NCBI GenBank assembly: GCA_017631885.1
Contig: JAGBSH010000005.1
Span: forward strand, 1-64,000
Direction of reading: 5' to 3'
Length of the DNA: 64,000 bases
Origin: Fibrobacteraceae bacterium
GTDB lineage: Bacteria; Fibrobacterota; Fibrobacteria; Fibrobacterales; Fibrobacteraceae
Numbering within the stretch: the stretch's first letter is position 1; each line of letters begins with the position of its first letter. Shown one piece after another: positions 28,618 through 38,800 of this stretch. The notes below the pieces were generated by a model. It worked only from the letters and a program-made list of their open reading frames with translations, was not told the DNA's origin and ran no database searches. A program made the translations under genes and the position numbers.

Positions 28618-29153
28618 TTTTGAATATTCCTTTTTCAGATATTGTTTTTTATTTCGTCGCTGTATTCATGGTTTTACTTTCTATTGCAGCGGTTTCTTCG
28701 AAAAACGTTTTACGAAGTGCCATCTTTTTGATTGCCTCATTCTTAGGAACAGCTATTCTTTACCTTTTGTTAAAAGCCGAATTTATGGCAATGGCGCAAA
28801 TTATGCTTTATGTCGGCGGCGTTGTTGTTTTTATAATTTTTGCCATTCTCTTAACAAGTCATTTAGGCGAAAATAAATTATCCACTCCAATTTCACAAAA
28901 ATTTTTAGCTGTATTTCTTGCATTAACTCTTCTTGGAGTAATGGCAAAATTCCTTTTCAACACAAAAGAACTTTCTGAAAGCATTACTCAAAAATCACCA
29001 GAAGCTTCCTCACTCATTGCTTATGGTGAACGATTACTTTCGTATGCCCCAAATGGTTTTGTGCTGCCTTTTGAAATCATAAGTATTTTACTTTTTATGA
29101 CATTAGTTGTAGCTATCACTATTGCCAAAAAAGATAACAAGGAGGAAAAATGA
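28614..29153 (+). CDS. nuoJ: NADH-quinone oxidoreductase subunit J
   Basis: This 179-aa subunit has five predicted membrane helices. The family motif lies around helix 3 (FMAMAQIMLYVGGVVVFIIFAI), which carries the pi-bulge segment between the quinone and proton modules. It starts in the ATGA overlap with nuoI, with AGGAGGG-like sequence just upstream, and overlaps nuoK the same way. Confidence 0.93.
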   Translation: MILNIPFSDIVFYFVAVFMVLLSIAAVSSKNVLRSAIFLIASFLGTAILYLLLKAEFMAMAQIMLYVGGVVVFIIFAILLTSHLGENKLSTPISQKFLAVFLALTLLGVMAKFLFNTKELSESITQKSPEASSLIAYGERLLSYAPNGFVLPFEIISILLFMTLVVAITIAKKDNKEEK

Positions 29154-29455
29154 CTTTACTTCATTGTTTAATCCTTGCTTTTATTTTATTTACCATAGGT
29201 ATCTTTGGTGTTTTAACCAATAGACACTTGATTGGTATGCTAATTTCTATTGAAATCATGTTAAACGCAGCCAACATCAATTTTGTTGCTTTCGCTTATT
29301 TCAAAGCACAAGACCCGACTGCAGGCACTTTGTTTAGCATTTTTTCTATTGCTATTACCGCTTGTGAAATGGCTGTGGCACTAGCCATATTAATTGCAAT
29401 GTATAGAAAACATCATTCTTTAGACGTCAATACTCAGGAGATAAATCATGAATAA
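29150..29455 (+). CDS. nuoK: NADH-quinone oxidoreductase subunit K
   Basis: This 101-aa subunit has three membrane helices and the conserved glutamates of the E-channel, in ISIEIMLNAANINFVAF (helix 2) and AITACEMAVALAILI (helix 3). The length is normal. AAGGAGG lies directly before its start, and it overlaps nuoJ and nuoL by a few bases. Confidence 0.95.
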   Translation: MTLLHCLILAFILFTIGIFGVLTNRHLIGMLISIEIMLNAANINFVAFAYFKAQDPTAGTLFSIFSIAITACEMAVALAILIAMYRKHHSLDVNTQEINHE

Positions 29456-31400
29456 TTTGATTTCACACTCCTACTTAATTTTACTATTTCCGCTTTTATC
29501 TTTTGTCATAAACGGTCTTTTCCTTTGTTTTAAACACAGAAAAGCGGCGGCTATTTTATCAACAAGTCTATCAGGACTTGGCGCTATATTCGCCATATTT
29601 CTCGTTGTTCAATTTTTTATTTCAGGCGCAAAACCATTAACCGCCTGGGAATTTGAATTTCTTTCTTTTTCTGGAAATTTAATTGCCACTATCGGTTGCC
29701 TTTTAGATTCTCTTTCGGCAATGATGGTTTTAACCGTAAGCCTTATTGCTTTTGTTGTACACATTTATAGCATAGGCTATATGCAAGACGATTTATCTTC
29801 CGGCAGATTTTTCGCATTACTTTCTTTATTTGTTTTTTCAATGCTTGGTTTAGTAATTGCCACAAATATTTTCCAAACGTTTATTTTCTGGGAATTAGTT
29901 GGCGTTTCAAGTTATTTGTTAATTGGTTTTTGGTACAATAAACCAAGTGCCGTGGCGGCATCTAAACAAGCCTTTATTCTCACTCGTTTTGCTGATAGTT
30001 TTTTCTTATTAGGTATTATTTTACTTTCTTATATTGCAAAATCATTTGTCTTTTCTGACATCAATTCTCTTCGTCTCGAAAATTTTGCGGGGCAAATGAT
30101 TTCTCTTGGAATAATTGAAATTCCAACAAATGATGCTTTGGTACTTTCAACTCTTTTAATTTTTATTGGTGGCTGGGGAAAAAGCGCTATGTTTCCGCTT
30201 CATATTTGGCTTCCAAATGCTATGGAAGGTCCAACACCAGTTTCTTCAATCATTCACAGTGCTACAATGGTCGTTGCCGGCGTTTATCTTGTAGCTCGAC
30301 TTTTCCCGCTCTTTGCTATTTCAGGAAACGTTCTTGAAATCGTTATGATTGTTGGAACCATTACAATGCTTTTTGCAGCCATTATTGCATGCACTCAAAA
30401 AGATATCAAACGAATCCTCGCCTATTCAACACTTTCACAACTTGGCTATATGATGCTTGCTCTTGGCTCTGCTAGATTAACAGACGGCTCTGTTCACACA
30501 CTCGGTTACACCGCTGCAACATTTCATATATTCACACATGCATTCTTTAAGTGTATGCTCTTTTTAATTGCAGGTGCTTTAATCCATCAAGTTCACACAA
30601 ATGACCTTGAGGCCATGGGTGGTTTACGCAAAAAAATGCCATGGACTTATGCCGCCTCTTTAATCGCATGTCTTGCCATTGCAGGAATTCCGCCATTCTC
30701 TGGTTTCTATTCCAAAGACGAAATTCTCATTACTGCTTACCAAGCAGGGCACCCCATTATTTTTGCATGCGCTCTCTTCACCAGTTTCTTAACCGCATTT
30801 TACATGTTCCGTTTATTCTTCTTGGCATTTCACGGAAAAATGCGTTCTGCCCCAAAACACCCAGTGCATGAATCTTTACTAATGACTTTACCCATCCTGT
30901 TACTTGTTATTCCAACCATCTTTGCAGGATTTTCATTCAAAAACATTTTCCATCATTTCTTTACGCCAGAAAATATTACGGCTATTTCACACAACATCCC
31001 TGATGTAAGCTTTATTCCACCACTTGCTATTTGTTGTGCTGTTCTTGGGATTATTTTTTCATACATTCTTTACGCAAGTCCAAAAGCAAACCTCGCTAAA
31101 GCCTTAGATTCTGATAACCGCAACACTTTTTACAAAACCATTTACAACAAATTTTATTTCGATGAAATTTATTACACCTTTGTTCGCCAATTTATCTTAG
31201 GAGGGCTTGCTAGTTTTGCCCGTTTCTTAGAAGAAAAAATCATAGGTTCTTTGGTTAACTTTTTTAGCACCATCATTCACAAAGCAGGTTCTCTTGTTCG
31301 TAGCGCACATTGTGGCTACATTCCATTTTACATTGGCGTTATGATTTTAGGTGTTTTATTCTGGTATTTTGCAAGCAACCTTCCGCTTCAGGGAGCTTAA
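29448..31400 (+). CDS. nuoL: NADH-quinone oxidoreductase subunit L
   Basis: This 650-aa antiporter-like proton-pumping subunit is the distal end of the membrane arm and has the long lateral helix. It shows YMQDD (N-terminal block), FFALLSLFVFSMLGLV, FWELVGVSSYLLIGFWY with the key Glu, WGKSAMFPLHIWLPNAMEGPTPVSSIIHSATMV with conserved Lys and His residues, and DIKRILAYSTLSQLGYMM. About 14-16 helices are predicted. The C-terminal YNKFYFDEIY is the usual lead into the amphipathic helix. SD is AGGAG. Confidence 0.96.
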   Translation: MNNLISHSYLILLFPLLSFVINGLFLCFKHRKAAAILSTSLSGLGAIFAIFLVVQFFISGAKPLTAWEFEFLSFSGNLIATIGCLLDSLSAMMVLTVSLIAFVVHIYSIGYMQDDLSSGRFFALLSLFVFSMLGLVIATNIFQTFIFWELVGVSSYLLIGFWYNKPSAVAASKQAFILTRFADSFFLLGIILLSYIAKSFVFSDINSLRLENFAGQMISLGIIEIPTNDALVLSTLLIFIGGWGKSAMFPLHIWLPNAMEGPTPVSSIIHSATMVVAGVYLVARLFPLFAISGNVLEIVMIVGTITMLFAAIIACTQKDIKRILAYSTLSQLGYMMLALGSARLTDGSVHTLGYTAATFHIFTHAFFKCMLFLIAGALIHQVHTNDLEAMGGLRKKMPWTYAASLIACLAIAGIPPFSGFYSKDEILITAYQAGHPIIFACALFTSFLTAFYMFRLFFLAFHGKMRSAPKHPVHESLLMTLPILLLVIPTIFAGFSFKNIFHHFFTPENITAISHNIPDVSFIPPLAICCAVLGIIFSYILYASPKANLAKALDSDNRNTFYKTIYNKFYFDEIYYTFVRQFILGGLASFARFLEEKIIGSLVNFFSTIIHKAGSLVRSAHCGYIPFYIGVMILGVLFWYFASNLPLQGA

Positions 31401-31401
31401 C

Positions 31402-32892
31402 ATGTTTGAAAAAGTTTTATTAAATCTTTTGTGGATTCTGCCATTTCTAACGGTACTTTTTAGTATTCCAATCAAAGAAAATTCACCTCGTTTAAAACGC
31501 TTTCATCTCGCTTCTGCGGGGATCGTTTTATTATCTTCTATTTACCTTTTAGTCCGAGTTTTTCAAAATACCGTTTCAAACACATCTTCTCAATTTCAAC
31601 TTTTATTTGAAACCAAGTTTAACTGGTTAAATGCTATTTCTGCAAATTATTTTATTGGTATAGACGCTTTAAGTTCTATGATGTTGGTTTTAGCGGCTAT
31701 TATCATTTTCACAGGAATTTTAGCCACCTGGCGACTTGAAAAAAATCAAAAAATATTCTTTGGCTTTTTTCAAATTTTAGCTGCAAGCGTTTATGGCGTT
31801 TTCATTAGTTTTGATTTAGTTTTGTTTTTTGTTTTCTATGAAATGGAAGCCTTGTGTATGTATTTACTCATTGCTGGCTTTGGTTCAGGAAACAAAGATT
31901 ACGGAGCCAAAAAACTCACTTTAACACTAGCAATCGGCTCTTCTATGATTCTTGCTGTTTTCCTTGGAATTTATGCAGAAACAGGAACTTGGAATCTTTT
32001 AAAACTTTCAGATATTGTGCTCCCTGAAAATTTCCAATTCTGGGCATTCCCGATTCTCTTTTTAGGATTTGCAGTTTCAAGTTCTTTATTTCCATTCCAT
32101 TTCTGGTCACCGGCCGGCCATTCAGCAGCACCAACAGCCGTTTCAATGTTTGCCGCTGGCGTAATGATGAAAATGGGTGCTTACGGTTGCCTTCGCATAG
32201 CCATTTACCTTATGCCAGAAGGAGCTAAAATCTGGTTACCTTATTTACTCTTACTTATTGCATTCAATGTAATCGTCGGTCCATTTATCGCCATGCGACA
32301 CAAAGATTTGAAATTCATCACCGCTTATAGTTCCATTTCTCACTTAGGTTTAATATTCCTGGGGCTTGCAGCAATGACGCCTATAGCTTTCCGTGGAGCC
32401 GCTCTCCAAATGGTTAGTCATGGTTTTTTAACAGGGCTTTTCTTTGCAACCATCGGCATGATTTATTCAAGAACCCACACAAGAGATATTACTCAAATGA
32501 GCGGTTTAATGAAAGCCATTCCTTTTATTGGTGTAGGCTTTGTAATTGCTGGTTTTGCAGGCCTTGGTTTACCAGGGCTTTCAGGATTTGTCGCTGAAGC
32601 CACTATTTTCGTTGGAAGTTTTGAAAATCCTTCACCTTTATGCCGAGTGATTACTATTCTTGCAATTCTCTCCATTACAGCCACAGCAATCTATATTTTA
32701 AGATGTGCCAATAAAATGTTACATGGACCACTCAACATACCAAAAGAATCTTTACCACAAGCCTATTTTGAAGAAAAATGTATTATCGTTTTTTATATTG
32801 TTTGTCTCTTGATTCTAGGCATATTCCCGGCTCCTTTCGCTGAATTTTTAGACACATCAATATTTCCAATTTACTCCAATCTAATGCGGTAA
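31402..32892 (+). CDS. nuoM: NADH-quinone oxidoreductase subunit M
   Basis: This 496-aa antiporter-like subunit has the conserved Glu in VFYEMEALCMYLLI, SSLFPFHFWSPAGHSAAPTAVSMFAAGVMMKMGAYG and DLKFITAYSSISHLGLIFLG. ATG 31402 has GGGAG upstream and is preferred to an earlier in-frame start inside nuoL. It is two bases from nuoL and five from nuoN. Confidence 0.95.
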   Translation: MFEKVLLNLLWILPFLTVLFSIPIKENSPRLKRFHLASAGIVLLSSIYLLVRVFQNTVSNTSSQFQLLFETKFNWLNAISANYFIGIDALSSMMLVLAAIIIFTGILATWRLEKNQKIFFGFFQILAASVYGVFISFDLVLFFVFYEMEALCMYLLIAGFGSGNKDYGAKKLTLTLAIGSSMILAVFLGIYAETGTWNLLKLSDIVLPENFQFWAFPILFLGFAVSSSLFPFHFWSPAGHSAAPTAVSMFAAGVMMKMGAYGCLRIAIYLMPEGAKIWLPYLLLLIAFNVIVGPFIAMRHKDLKFITAYSSISHLGLIFLGLAAMTPIAFRGAALQMVSHGFLTGLFFATIGMIYSRTHTRDITQMSGLMKAIPFIGVGFVIAGFAGLGLPGLSGFVAEATIFVGSFENPSPLCRVITILAILSITATAIYILRCANKMLHGPLNIPKESLPQAYFEEKCIIVFYIVCLLILGIFPAPFAEFLDTSIFPIYSNLMR

Positions 32893-32896
32893 TTTT

Positions 32897-34312
32897 ATGA
32901 TAGCCATAATCCCAGATATTCTACTTTTACTTTTTCCTTTTTTAATGCTTGCCTTCAAGCTATTTTTAACGCAAGCCCAAACTGCTCATAAAAATTTTGC
33001 ATTTGCTTATCTCTTTATTCTTCTGATTTGTCAAAACTTCGTTCTTATTGGAGATACGCAAGTCTATTTTTCAAATTGGCAAATAGATACTTTTGGCATT
33101 TTCATGCGAGAAATATTCACCCTATCAGCTCTTTTAGCTCTTTTACTTTCTGAAAATTACTTCAAACACTCCATGTCTGAAAAACCCAAACTTTTCCATT
33201 TTTCAGAATTCGCCGCATCAATTGGTTTTGCCACTTTTGGAGGAGTTGTCGTTGTTTCTGCAAATGATTTATTAACTCTTTTTCTCGGTTTAGAACTAGC
33301 CACCATCCCGATGTATGCACTTGTCGCCTGGAACAAACGCGATTCTGAAGGCACAGAAGCCGCTATTAAATACATTTTAATGGGTTCAGTCGCAACAGCC
33401 TTTGAATTATTCGGGTTCAGTTATCTCTATGGTTTTGCAGGACACTTAACCTTCCCAGAAATTGCACAAGCCTTACAAACCAATCAAGCTTCTCCACTCA
33501 TTTGGATTTCTGTTCTATTCATCATTTCCGGAATCGGCTTTAAAATGACTTTATTCCCATTCCATTTATGGGCACCAGATGTTTATGAAGGCGCCCCAAC
33601 ACCAGTAACCGCCATTCTCTCAGTCACCTCAAAATCCATTGCCATAGCCTTCTTAACCGTTCTCGTTTTTGGCCCGCTCAACGCCATTCACCAAGAAATC
33701 GTTCCCTTCTTAGCCTTACTTGCAGGCATCACACTTTTAGCAGGAAACTTAGGCGCACTATCTCAAAGCAAATTACGTCGATTCATGGCATTCAGTTCCA
33801 TTTCACAAGCAGGCTACATATTAATAGCACTCCTAGGAAACTCCCCCGAAGGAAAATACGCCATCATCTATTACCTATTCTTATACACATTTTCAAATTA
33901 TCTTGCATTCTTCATATTCTCAACCATCAGCAAAGACCAATCTGAAACATTTATTTCTCTCAACGGACTCTCAGAAAAAAGCAAATTCCTAGCAATCGCT
34001 CTTTTAATCGCTCTCATGAGCCTTGCAGGAATCCCACCACTTGCCGGATTCTTCGGCAAACTCCAAATATTCACAGCCGCCGCAGAAAACAAGCACTATT
34101 TCTTAATTCTATTTGCCGTCTTAAACAACGTCCTAGCCCTTTACTATTACATACAAGTTTTAAAAAGCGCCTGGATTGACAAACCGGCAAAAGAAATCGC
34201 TTTGTCTGTATCCACAAAACAAAAAACCATTATCCTTATCCTCACATTAAGCGTTCTCCTGTTAGGCTTTTTACCCTTCTTAAGCAACAACTTATCAATA
34301 GCTCTTTTATAA
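32897..34312 (+). CDS. nuoN: NADH-quinone oxidoreductase subunit N
   Basis: This 471-aa antiporter-like subunit closes the operon. Signatures are LFLGLELATIPMYALVAW (key Glu), AIKYILMGSVATAFELFG, KMTLFPFHLWAPDVYEGAPTPVTAIL and LRRFMAFSSISQAGYILIAL. About 13-14 helices are predicted. No nuoE, nuoF or nuoG follows. Weak hairpins lie after the stop. Confidence 0.95.
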   Translation: MIAIIPDILLLLFPFLMLAFKLFLTQAQTAHKNFAFAYLFILLICQNFVLIGDTQVYFSNWQIDTFGIFMREIFTLSALLALLLSENYFKHSMSEKPKLFHFSEFAASIGFATFGGVVVVSANDLLTLFLGLELATIPMYALVAWNKRDSEGTEAAIKYILMGSVATAFELFGFSYLYGFAGHLTFPEIAQALQTNQASPLIWISVLFIISGIGFKMTLFPFHLWAPDVYEGAPTPVTAILSVTSKSIAIAFLTVLVFGPLNAIHQEIVPFLALLAGITLLAGNLGALSQSKLRRFMAFSSISQAGYILIALLGNSPEGKYAIIYYLFLYTFSNYLAFFIFSTISKDQSETFISLNGLSEKSKFLAIALLIALMSLAGIPPLAGFFGKLQIFTAAAENKHYFLILFAVLNNVLALYYYIQVLKSAWIDKPAKEIALSVSTKQKTIILILTLSVLLLGFLPFLSNNLSIALL

Positions 34313-34339
34313 AGGGAGAAGTCTCTCCCTCGCTTCAAC

Positions 34340-34370
34340 TGGCTTTGTTCATACTTCACAAAGCCATTTT
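34340..34370 (+). terminator. Possible terminator after the nuo operon
   Basis: TGGCTTTGT (34340-34348) and ACAAAGCCA (34358-34366) pair and are followed by four T's. A 7-bp hairpin (34313-34330) lies just upstream without a T run. Both are weak, but the place fits the end of the operon. Confidence 0.45.
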
Positions 34371-34482
34371 CCGCTACCCACTCGGGTACTCAGGCTCACA
34401 CCGCATTTTTTCGAATCTTTACACTTGCACACGCTTTTTGTTACTTGTGCGCGAACTTGCCCGCGGTTCTTGCCTGAGAACC

Positions 34483-34726
34483 TTGTCATTACGAGCCCCA
34501 ACGGGGTGAAGCAATCTCCTTGCAAGCAACATTTGTTTTTTTTGGATTACTTCGCTACGCTCGTAATGACAAAAGCCAAGATGGCCGCGAGGCGCAAGGC
34601 CTCTCGCCATGACAACCCTGAATTTGCCGCAAGCCCCTTGTCATTGCGATGGAACGTAGTGACAGAAGCAATCTCCTTGCAAGCAACATTTGTTTTTGGA
34701 TTACTTCGCTACGCTCGTAATGACAA
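34483..34726. repeat. Two palindromic repeats related to the 3.8-4.4 kb array
   Basis: Units at 34483-34572 and 34638-34726 open with TTGTCATTACGAGC (or TTGTCATTGCGA) and close with GCTCGTAATGACAA; the first unit has perfect 14-bp inverted ends. Their right halves are nearly identical to each other. A partial copy sits between them (about 34573-34615). The ends match the ends of the 79-bp units at 3786-4353, but the interior differs. The remaining part of the 34313-34901 gap, including a second weak pair of hairpins, holds no gene that I can support. Confidence 0.85.
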
Positions 34727-34901
34727 AAGCCAAGATTGCCACACTATGTTCGCAATGACAAATCACACTATGTTTGCCATAACTAACTAAAAATATCACT
34801 GCCAATCCTTAAAAAGGCAGGCAAAGCTACTTTAATTTTTTTTTGCATATTATTTCTTTAATATTTTTTATATTATACAATCATTAAAAAAAGGATTTTT
34901 T

Positions 34902-35639
34902 ATGAAACCATTATCTTTACTGCTCCCTGCAGTCCTTATGATTTCTTTTACCGCTTGCAATCAAGCATCTGCCCAAAACGGCTCTAACCAGGCTTTAGCC
35001 GCAAAACTTGATAGCGTTTCTACAGAACTCGCTAAAATTAAAGAAGAATTTGAAATCGTTAAATATGGTCTTGATAAAAGAGGCATTTCTTTAGAACAAA
35101 TGAAAAAAGAAATGGAAATGGATAACAAAGTTTGGGACATTCCAGACGATGGCTCTCCAGTTTTTGGCAATACAAAAAATCCAAAATTGACCATTGTTGA
35201 ATTTACAGAATTCCAATGCCCATATTGTTCACGTATTGCTCCAGAAATCAAAAAATTAATGGACAAATACCCAGACAAAATCAAATTTGTTTACAAACAT
35301 TTCCCACTTAGTTTCCACACTAACGCAAAACCTGCCGCAGCAGCAAGTATTGCGGCTCAAAAACAAGGTAAATTCTGGGAATTCCGCTACGCACTTGCTC
35401 CACACTTCAAAGAACTTTCCGAAGAAACATTCGTAAAAGTGGCAAAAGAAGTGGGCTTGAATGTAGAACAGTTCAAAAAAGACATGGTTCTTGATTCCAC
35501 TATGGAAGCAACCATCAACAAAGATTTTGAACTTGGTATGAAAGTTGGCGTACAAGGAACTCCAAACTTCTACATAAACGGCAAACGCCAAGATCGTTTT
35601 TCACCACAACTTGTGGAAAAAATGTTAAACGAAAAATAA
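34902..35639 (+). CDS. DsbA-family thioredoxin-fold lipoprotein
   Basis: This 245-aa protein has a lipoprotein signal ending in FTAC (Cys 19), a short coiled-coil (about 35-75), then a thioredoxin-fold domain with EFQCPYCS (CPYC at 106-109) and the cis-Pro loop VQGTPNFYING. This is the DsbA/DsbG-like (Thioredoxin_4) family, which makes or shuffles disulfides in exported proteins. The lipid anchor and helical spacer should hold it at a membrane. AAGGA precedes the ATG. It stands alone before a terminator. The partner that would reoxidise or reduce it is not in the window. Confidence 0.88.
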   Translation: MKPLSLLLPAVLMISFTACNQASAQNGSNQALAAKLDSVSTELAKIKEEFEIVKYGLDKRGISLEQMKKEMEMDNKVWDIPDDGSPVFGNTKNPKLTIVEFTEFQCPYCSRIAPEIKKLMDKYPDKIKFVYKHFPLSFHTNAKPAAAASIAAQKQGKFWEFRYALAPHFKELSEETFVKVAKEVGLNVEQFKKDMVLDSTMEATINKDFELGMKVGVQGTPNFYINGKRQDRFSPQLVEKMLNEK

Positions 35640-35681
35640 TTTTTACATGACTTTTACTAAAAACATGTAACTTAATGAAAA

Positions 35682-35714
35682 GACGTTCCTTTAGACTCAA
35701 GGAACGCCTTTTTA
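35682..35714 (+). terminator. Terminator after the DsbA-like gene
   Basis: CGTTCCTT (35684-35691) pairs with AAGGAACG (35699-35706) and the stem is followed by CC and a T run, 45 bases past the stop codon. Confidence 0.75.
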
Positions 35715-35801
35715 TGTAAACAGAATTTGCTTTTTTTTGAACGCTTTTCCCAAAAAAATCTTAAATTCTAACAAACTCAACATAAACAAGAGGTAACGTA
35801 A

Positions 35802-38800
35802 ATGAAGCAAACCTTGAAAGCAGCGTCCTTGTTCCTTTTAGGAATGACGGCGACCGCCTCCATGGCTCAGCAAAAACCACCACGTCTTGTAGTTTATAAA
35901 TTCTTTGATGACCAATATCGTCAAGGTGGTTTTGACTACGCTTATGGTGGAAAATCAAAAGGCATCGAAAAGACTAAAGATGGTGGTTATAAATCCAAAT
36001 CAGCACTTAAAATTAGTCTTGACCCAACTGATTATTCTGGGGCATCCGTTTGTCTTTACAATGAATTCTTTGATTTGAACAAGTATATGCTTGATTCAAG
36101 AATTGAATTTATGATTAAGGGCGCTAAGGGTGGCGAACAATTAAAAATCGGTCTCTTGGACGATGAAACCGGCGACGGCAAGAAAACTCAAGTCGTTCTC
36201 CCTATGAACAAATACATCCAAGGTGGCGCAGTTACCACAGAATGGAAAAAGGTAACTATCCCTTTGGTTGATTTCCCTGACCGTGGTCTTTATTGGGATA
36301 ACACCCGTAAAGCAGAATTCCCTTCTCGTATTGACTGGGATAAAATTGCTGAAATTCGTTTCTCTATCGATAAAGGAACTAACCCAGCATTTGAAATCTT
36401 TGTAGATAACATCGAAATCGTTAAGGGTAACAAAAAGGCTAAACCTAAAGCAAAAATTGTTTACTGGGATGAAAACAACGATGTCATTGATGGCCCTAAG
36501 GCTCCAGAAAAGTTGGACGGCAAGGCTAAGACACTCGCTACATTCTATGACAATGTGCTTGCAAACGGAAAGTTCAGCTACGTTTATGGTGGTTTAACTG
36601 CTCAACGTGAAGCTCAATCCAAGACAGCCGGCAACTCCAATGTACTCGCTATGTACATTGATAACAACGACTGGTCTGGTGTCACCTACTCTCTTGGTGA
36701 AGGCAAGTATGTAGACCTCTCTAAAGTTCGCAATAAAGGCGGTCTCTACTTCTGGATCAAGGGTAAACTTGGTGGCGAAAAAGTCTATGTCGGTCTCTTG
36801 GATAACCAAGGTAACGATATCAAGAGCCAGACTAAGATTAGCTTGAACGACTGGATCGAAGGTTCTAAAGTCGGCAAAGATTGGAAACTTGTCAAGATTC
36901 CTTTGAAGAAGTTCGTAGACAAAGGTAAAGCTTGGGATGCTACCAAGCAGGCTGAAGTGGCTAAGGACATTCAATGGAATAAAATCCAAGAAATCCGCTT
37001 CTCTGTTGGCAAAGGTGAAAACCAGGGCGAACCAGGTAAACCAGCTCCTGTAACTATCTTTGTTGACCAAATCACCTTCACTGAAAATATTGACTGGGTT
37101 GACCCAGACATCAAGTGGGATAACTGGAAATCCAAAGCTCCAGATATGGTGATTACAGACTTCGAAAGCAAGTATTCAAAGGATATTTGGGAACCATCTA
37201 AAGGTCCTAAGTCCAAAGTTGAAGTTGAAGTTCCGTTCAAGACTTCTAAGCTCGACGGCAATTCTCTCAACGTAAAGCATTTCGAAATGTCTGACTGGGT
37301 TGACGTTGTATTTGATATGGCTAAGAACAATCGTCCTGCTAAGGACCGCGATTGGACTAATCACTGGGGTATCATGTTCGACGTTTACTCTGAACGCGCA
37401 TGGCAGTCCATTACAGTTCAAATCGGTGACGCTGGAAACGAACTCTTCGTTTCTAACACAGGTGTTCCACGTGGCCGTAACACTGTAATCGTTCCATTCC
37501 GTAACTTCGCAAAATTCCCTTACTATCAACCTCCTGGAGCAAAGGAAAACGGCGTATTTGACTTGAAGGGCGTTGTTTCTCTCGACTTCAAACCAGGTGG
37601 AGAAGGTTCTAACGGTAGCTTCGAAGTTGATAACATCAAGCTCACCAACCTCCGCGAAGTAAAACAAGCTGCTCGCCCAGCTGTTGTAAAAGTGAATGTT
37701 AAAGGCACAAGCGAAGTCTTGAACCCAGAAATTTCTGGTGGTCTCTTCGGCATTAACGCAGCCCTCTGGGATGGCGATATGCTTGACAACAAGAAATTCA
37801 AAGTTCAAACTTCTGAATATGTAAAACGCATCAATCACGGCATTGTTCGTTACCCAGGCGGTCTCCGCGCTGATGACGACCACTGGAAAGAAATCCTTGA
37901 CAATAAGGATTGGATGGTTGATACTGATGAATTCTTAGAATGGTTGAAAAAGACTGGCTCTAACGCTATGTTCACAGTAAACTTCGGTTCTGGTACAGAA
38001 CAAGAAGCTGCTGCTTGGGTAAAACATACCAACATAGATAAGAAAGCTGGCATCAAGTACTGGGAAATCGGTAACGAAGTTTATGGTAACTGGCACCCAT
38101 ACTATGAAAAGTATGGTAAAGATGGCGGTACCATTTATGGTAAACGCGCTCGCAAGTTCATCGAAGCTATGAAGAAAGTTGACCCAACTATTAAGGTTGC
38201 TGTTCTTGGCGTGCTTGATGGTGAATGGAACGATAACGTTCTCCGTGAAACAGGTGACATTGCCGATGGTATTATTGTTCACCACTACCCACAACACTTC
38301 GGTGAAGAAAACGACTTTGCTCTCCTTTCTGCACCACAAGACTTGGTACCTATCTACAGCCGTCTCCATAAGCTCGTAGACAAGTGGACCAAACACTTCA
38401 ATAAAGAAAAGAAGTTTGAATTGTGGCTCACCGAATGGAACTCTGTTGACTTTAACCCAGGCCCACAAACCATCGCTCTTGAAAACGGTTTGTTCGTTGC
38501 TGATTACCTCGCTATGCTTGCAACAGAAAATGTTGACAACGCACAGTACTGGGATATCCACAACGATATTACTCCAGAAGGCGGTGACTATGGTTACTTA
38601 ACTCGTTCTGCTGAAGAATGCATGAACTGCCCACGTCCAAGCTACTGGGCATTCCAAATGGCTTCTGACGCTCTTCGCGGTAAACTCTTGAAGACAGAAA
38701 TTACTGGCGACAATGAATCTTTAATTACCACTTACTACACAGAAAATGGTAAGAAGAAATCCTTGCTCGTTGTAAACAAGAGCCCTTACAGCGATTACGA

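Noticed and set aside
24256-34312. Hidden nuoE, nuoF or nuoG in the gaps of the nuo operon
   Set aside because: Neighbouring genes overlap or lie at most 11 bases apart, leaving no room, and no thioredoxin-like, FMN-binding or molybdopterin-like frame is present.
34425-34790. 121-codon open frame on the plus strand
   Set aside because: It runs across the palindromic repeats, repeats its own peptide, and has no ribosome binding site. Repeat DNA explains it.
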